Origin: CAWHOW01 sp963831005
GTDB taxonomy: Bacteria > Bacteroidota > Bacteroidia > Bacteroidales > CG2-30-32-10
Direction: 5' to 3'
Assembly: GCA_963831005.1 (NCBI GenBank)
Contig: CAWHOW010000007.1
Span: 62,001 to 126,000, forward strand
DNA length: 64,000 bases
Positions 61,532 to 64,000 of this stretch are shown here, in pieces (within the stretch, counting starts at the first letter, position 1; each line of letters opens with the position of its first letter). The notes below the pieces were generated by a model. That model was not told the DNA's origin and made no database searches. It was given only the letters and a program-made list of their open reading frames with translations. Both the position numbers and the translations under genes were made by a program.

Positions 61532-62749
61532 ATGCCTGATAATAAGATTCTTGACGTTACCACTGATGTAAAGTGGATAGGCGTTCTTGACGCTGATTTG
61601 CGCACTTTTGATATTGTAATGGAAACCAAATATGGAACTACTTACAATTCATATTTTATCAATGCTCAGAAGAAGACAATCGTAGAAACTGTTAAAGAAG
61701 AGTTTTGGGATGTTTATTTAAAGAAACTCAAAACGCTTGTCAATCCTGAAGAAATTGAATACATCATCATCAACCATACTGAGCCAGACCATTCCGGTTG
61801 CTTAGAAAATCTTTTGAAGATTGCCCCTAAAGCTAAGGTAGTTGGAAGCGGCAACACCATTCGCTTTCTAAATGACTTGCTTGGATTTGATTTCCCAAGT
61901 ATTTGCATTAAAGATGATCAGACTCTTGACTTAGGAGATAAAACGATTCGCTTTATTGGTGCTGCTAACCTTCACTGGCCTGATTCTACATATTCATATC
62001 TGGTTGAAGACAAAGTGCTTTTTACTTGCGATTCATTCGGTGCACATTATTGTCATGAAGCCATGTTTGATGATTTAGTTGGCAATTTTGAGGATGCCTT
62101 CAAATATTACTTTGATGTAATACTCGGTCCATATGCTAGGTTTATGCTTAGGGCTATTGATAAGATTCGTCCTTTGGATATTAGTGCTATTTGTACCGGA
62201 CATGGTCCAATATTAAGAAAAGACTGGAAGAAATATGTCGACTGGTCGGAAGAATTATCACGAAAAACATTTACACTTTGCGATCATCATACAGTATTTG
62301 TTCCTTATGTCTCGGCTTATGGTAAAACTGCATTGATAGCAGAAAAACTTGCTGAAGGTATTCGAAAGGCTGGTGAAATTGAAGTGAACGTTTGCGATAT
62401 TGAAAAGTGGACTATGACACAAATGGAAGAACATATCTTAAAAAGCAACGGGATACTTATAGGTTCTCCTACAATAAATAAGAATACTTTCTTTCAGATT
62501 TATCAATTGCTGGCATTAATTAACCCAATCAGGGACAGGGGCAAACTTGCAGCAGTGTTCGGTTCCTATGGCTGGAGTGGTGAAGTGTTTAAGATTATTC
62601 GTGATAACCTGTCGAACCTTAAATTAAAAATGTTTGAAGAAGACTTTATGGTAAAGTTTGTTCTTCACGAAAAGGATTTTGATAAATGCATTTCCTTTGG
62701 GGAAAGATTCGGAAAGAAACTCCTCTCAACTAATATTCTTGAAGAATAG
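61532..62749 (+). CDS. FprA-family A-type flavoprotein (flavodiiron protein)
   Basis: 405 residues. The N-terminal metallo-beta-lactamase domain has the full diiron set: NHTEPDHSG (H-x-E-x-D-H), the LHWPDS His, the TCDSFG Asp and the CTGHGPI His. The C-terminal flavodoxin domain binds FMN (SAYGKTALIAEKLAEGI, GSPTINKNTFF, FGSYGWSGE). Such proteins reduce O2 to water or NO to N2O in anaerobes and microaerophiles. There is no rubredoxin domain; an external donor is needed. It lies 24 bases after parC, on the same strand. Confidence 0.93.
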   Translation: MPDNKILDVTTDVKWIGVLDADLRTFDIVMETKYGTTYNSYFINAQKKTIVETVKEEFWDVYLKKLKTLVNPEEIEYIIINHTEPDHSGCLENLLKIAPKAKVVGSGNTIRFLNDLLGFDFPSICIKDDQTLDLGDKTIRFIGAANLHWPDSTYSYLVEDKVLFTCDSFGAHYCHEAMFDDLVGNFEDAFKYYFDVILGPYARFMLRAIDKIRPLDISAICTGHGPILRKDWKKYVDWSEELSRKTFTLCDHHTVFVPYVSAYGKTALIAEKLAEGIRKAGEIEVNVCDIEKWTMTQMEEHILKSNGILIGSPTINKNTFFQIYQLLALINPIRDRGKLAAVFGSYGWSGEVFKIIRDNLSNLKLKMFEEDFMVKFVLHEKDFDKCISFGERFGKKLLSTNILEE

Positions 62750-62788
62750 CTTTTTTGTAATTGTGTTAAATTCCCTCATTCTGAATTG

Positions 62789-62840
62789 CCACGACCTTTA
62801 GGTCGTGGGCAAACAAAATGAAAGAAAAGGGCTTTAGCCC
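62789..62840. repeat. Composite palindrome, copy 4
   Basis: CCACGACCTTTAGGTCGTGG (62789-62808), 20 bases, then GGGCTTTAGCCC (62829-62840). Lies after the flavoprotein gene and before the sigma factor gene; could end transcription. Confidence 0.8.
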
Positions 62841-62956
62841 AAATTATGTAATCCTATATTTTTTCTTTCTATTTCCAAAAAGAATATTACCTTTATACAA
62901 CCATTTTACCTTCGCATTACACATTAGTTTAAATTAAATGCAATAGTATTTAATTT

Positions 62957-63487
62957 ATGTTCCAGGAACGGGAAACTGAGATAGAACTTGTTGAAGGTTG
63001 TATCTCTAACGATAGAAAGTCTCAGAAACGCTTGTATTACAAGTATTGTAATGCTATGTACACTATTGCCTTCAGGATTCTGAAGGACGAAGATGAAGCA
63101 GATGACGCACTTCAGGAAGCATTTATACAGGTTTTCAAGGATATCAAAACTTTCAGAAGAGAATCAACAATAGGTGCATGGATAAAGACTATAGTAATTC
63201 GTTCTGCTTTAAGAAGAATAAAAAAGAATGTTTTTACAGAAGAAATAAATGATAACACACTCAATATTCCCGACCAGCAAAGTTGCACACTTACCGGCGA
63301 ATATATTGAAAAGCAGATTATGTCATTGCCTCCCGGATATAGAACGGTGTTTTTGTTAATTGAGGTTGAGGGATATTCACATAAAGAAGTTGCAGAGATG
63401 CTGAAAATTTCAGAAGGCACATCAAAATCACAGTTGTTTTATGCAAAAAGACATTTGAGAGTTTTATTAAAAGATTTGGTTTATTAG
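62957..63487 (+). CDS. ECF-type RNA polymerase sigma factor
   Basis: 176 residues. Region 2 (FRILKDEDEADDALQEAFIQ, TFRRESTIGAWIKTI) and region 4 (LPPGYRTVFLLIEVEGYSHK, EVAEMLKISEGTSKSQLFYA) are clear; there is no region 3, as in sigma-70 group 4. It would direct RNA polymerase to a specific regulon. The following gene, five bases after the stop, is a probable membrane anti-sigma factor. Confidence 0.93.
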   Translation: MFQERETEIELVEGCISNDRKSQKRLYYKYCNAMYTIAFRILKDEDEADDALQEAFIQVFKDIKTFRRESTIGAWIKTIVIRSALRRIKKNVFTEEINDNTLNIPDQQSCTLTGEYIEKQIMSLPPGYRTVFLLIEVEGYSHKEVAEMLKISEGTSKSQLFYAKRHLRVLLKDLVY

Positions 63488-63492
63488 AGAAA

Positions 63493-64000
63493 ATGATGAT
63501 CGACGACTTTGACCATATTATACAGAAACTGTTATCGGAATTGCCTGAACATGCTCCTAAGTCTGACGTTTGGAACAAAATAAATGAGCGGCTTGATAAT
63601 GATATTTCCATCTCAAGGCTGCGCAAAATATTAAAAAGCACTGAACATGCTCCAAAACATGAGCTTTGGGGAAATATTGAATCTGCACTCGACAGAATTC
63701 CTTTTTACAAAACAAGTTTCTTTAAAATATCATTATCTTCAATTGCAATTATTGGAACTGCTCTAGTTTCATATTTATTATTGAATAATCCAGGCCATAA
63801 TAATATTCATCTTGCTAAAACAGATACACATATTATTAAAGAAAAACCAATTACCACTCCAGTTAATGATAATAAGGCTAAACCTCTTGAAAGTGTAAAC
63901 ACCGCTATAAATCAAAAACAGGCAGTTATTAGTAATAATATGCCATTACGATCTAATAATCCGCCACAATTAAATACTAAAGTTTCTGTTGATAATCCCA
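63493..64000 (+). CDS. Probable membrane anti-sigma factor, 3' end outside the window
   Basis: Open from ATG 63493 (or 63496) to the window edge, 169 codons. The N-terminus has two related helical units (ELPEHAPKSDVWNKINERL and STEHAPKHELWGNIESAL), then a membrane helix (ISLSSIAIIGTALVSYLLL) near residues 78-97, and a Thr/Lys/Asn-rich periplasmic start. No zinc His-x3-Cys-x2-Cys motif is seen. Position directly after the sigma factor, with cytoplasmic N-terminus and one helix, is the usual anti-sigma layout. The doubled HAPK unit is unusual. Confidence 0.75.
   Translation, partial: MMIDDFDHIIQKLLSELPEHAPKSDVWNKINERLDNDISISRLRKILKSTEHAPKHELWGNIESALDRIPFYKTSFFKISLSSIAIIGTALVSYLLLNNPGHNNIHLAKTDTHIIKEKPITTPVNDNKAKPLESVNTAINQKQAVISNNMPLRSNNPPQLNTKVSVDNP

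Noticed and set aside
1..64000. tRNA or rRNA genes
   Set aside because: No GGTTCGAATCC-like T-arm with matching acceptor stem and no rRNA-like stretch was noticed in the gaps, but no covariance search could be run.

Overview
The window looks like the chromosome of an AT-rich, free-living member of Bacteroidota, probably uncultivated. Supporting evidence: type IX secretion (T9SS) sorting domains of type A and type B, a PorP/SprF-family protein, TAnnTTTG-type -7 promoter boxes, few Shine-Dalgarno sites, and housekeeping genes (trmD, rplS, bioBFD, bioA, aroE, parC) of Bacteroidota type. I saw no tRNA, rRNA, CRISPR array, IS transposase or prophage.

Layout. 0-1.8 kb is the end of a polysaccharide cluster (GT4 glycosyltransferase, O-antigen ligase-like protein). 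3.1-3.9 kb encodes a papain-family lipoprotein. 4.0-10.0 kb is a minus-strand surface operon: a collagen-like / YadA-head-like / S74 fibre protein (one frameshift), a T9SS type B protein and a PorP/SprF protein. 11.2-23.4 kb is a roughly 4,000-residue T9SS type A surface protein with 46 repeats of 49 residues, broken by a cluster of indels near 12.7-13.1 kb. 23.4-25.1 kb holds three small exported proteins. 25.7-29.6 kb is an operon of an aconitase/isopropylmalate-dehydratase fusion, an HD-domain protein and an isocitrate-dehydrogenase-like gene (one frameshift). 29.8-39.3 kb holds a CDGSH protein, bioBFD, cstA-trmD-rplS, cysE, bioA and a J-domain protein. 39.3-43.0 kb is a minus-strand operon TPR-comA-dedA-aroE. 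43.2-50.3 kb holds a GT2 fusion, a TPR/PD40 protein, an exonuclease (one frameshift) and a BatA-type protein. 50.3-58.7 kb is a repeat-rich accessory stretch with a YVTN-propeller T9SS protein, a small HTH protein, an unknown protein and two GT39-type enzymes. 58.7-64 kb holds parC, an FprA-type flavoprotein and a sigma/anti-sigma pair.

The most unusual feature is the non-coding DNA. Four intergenic arrays (10347-10745, 25257-25592, 36192-36338, 53535-53747) have unrelated consensus sequences but share a 21-bp period, equal to two DNA helical turns or seven codons. Around them are many short-phrase and palindromic repeat tracts. In the 51-56 kb region some of these tracts appear to have entered genes in frame: two loops of a membrane glycosyltransferase, and both the signal peptide and the sorting domain of the YVTN protein. 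A 105-bp tandem repeat carries, in every unit, the coding remnant of a T9SS C-terminal tail with its stop codon.

Four genes carry apparent single-base frameshifts or indel clusters. I treat these as possible assembly errors as well as possible real decay.
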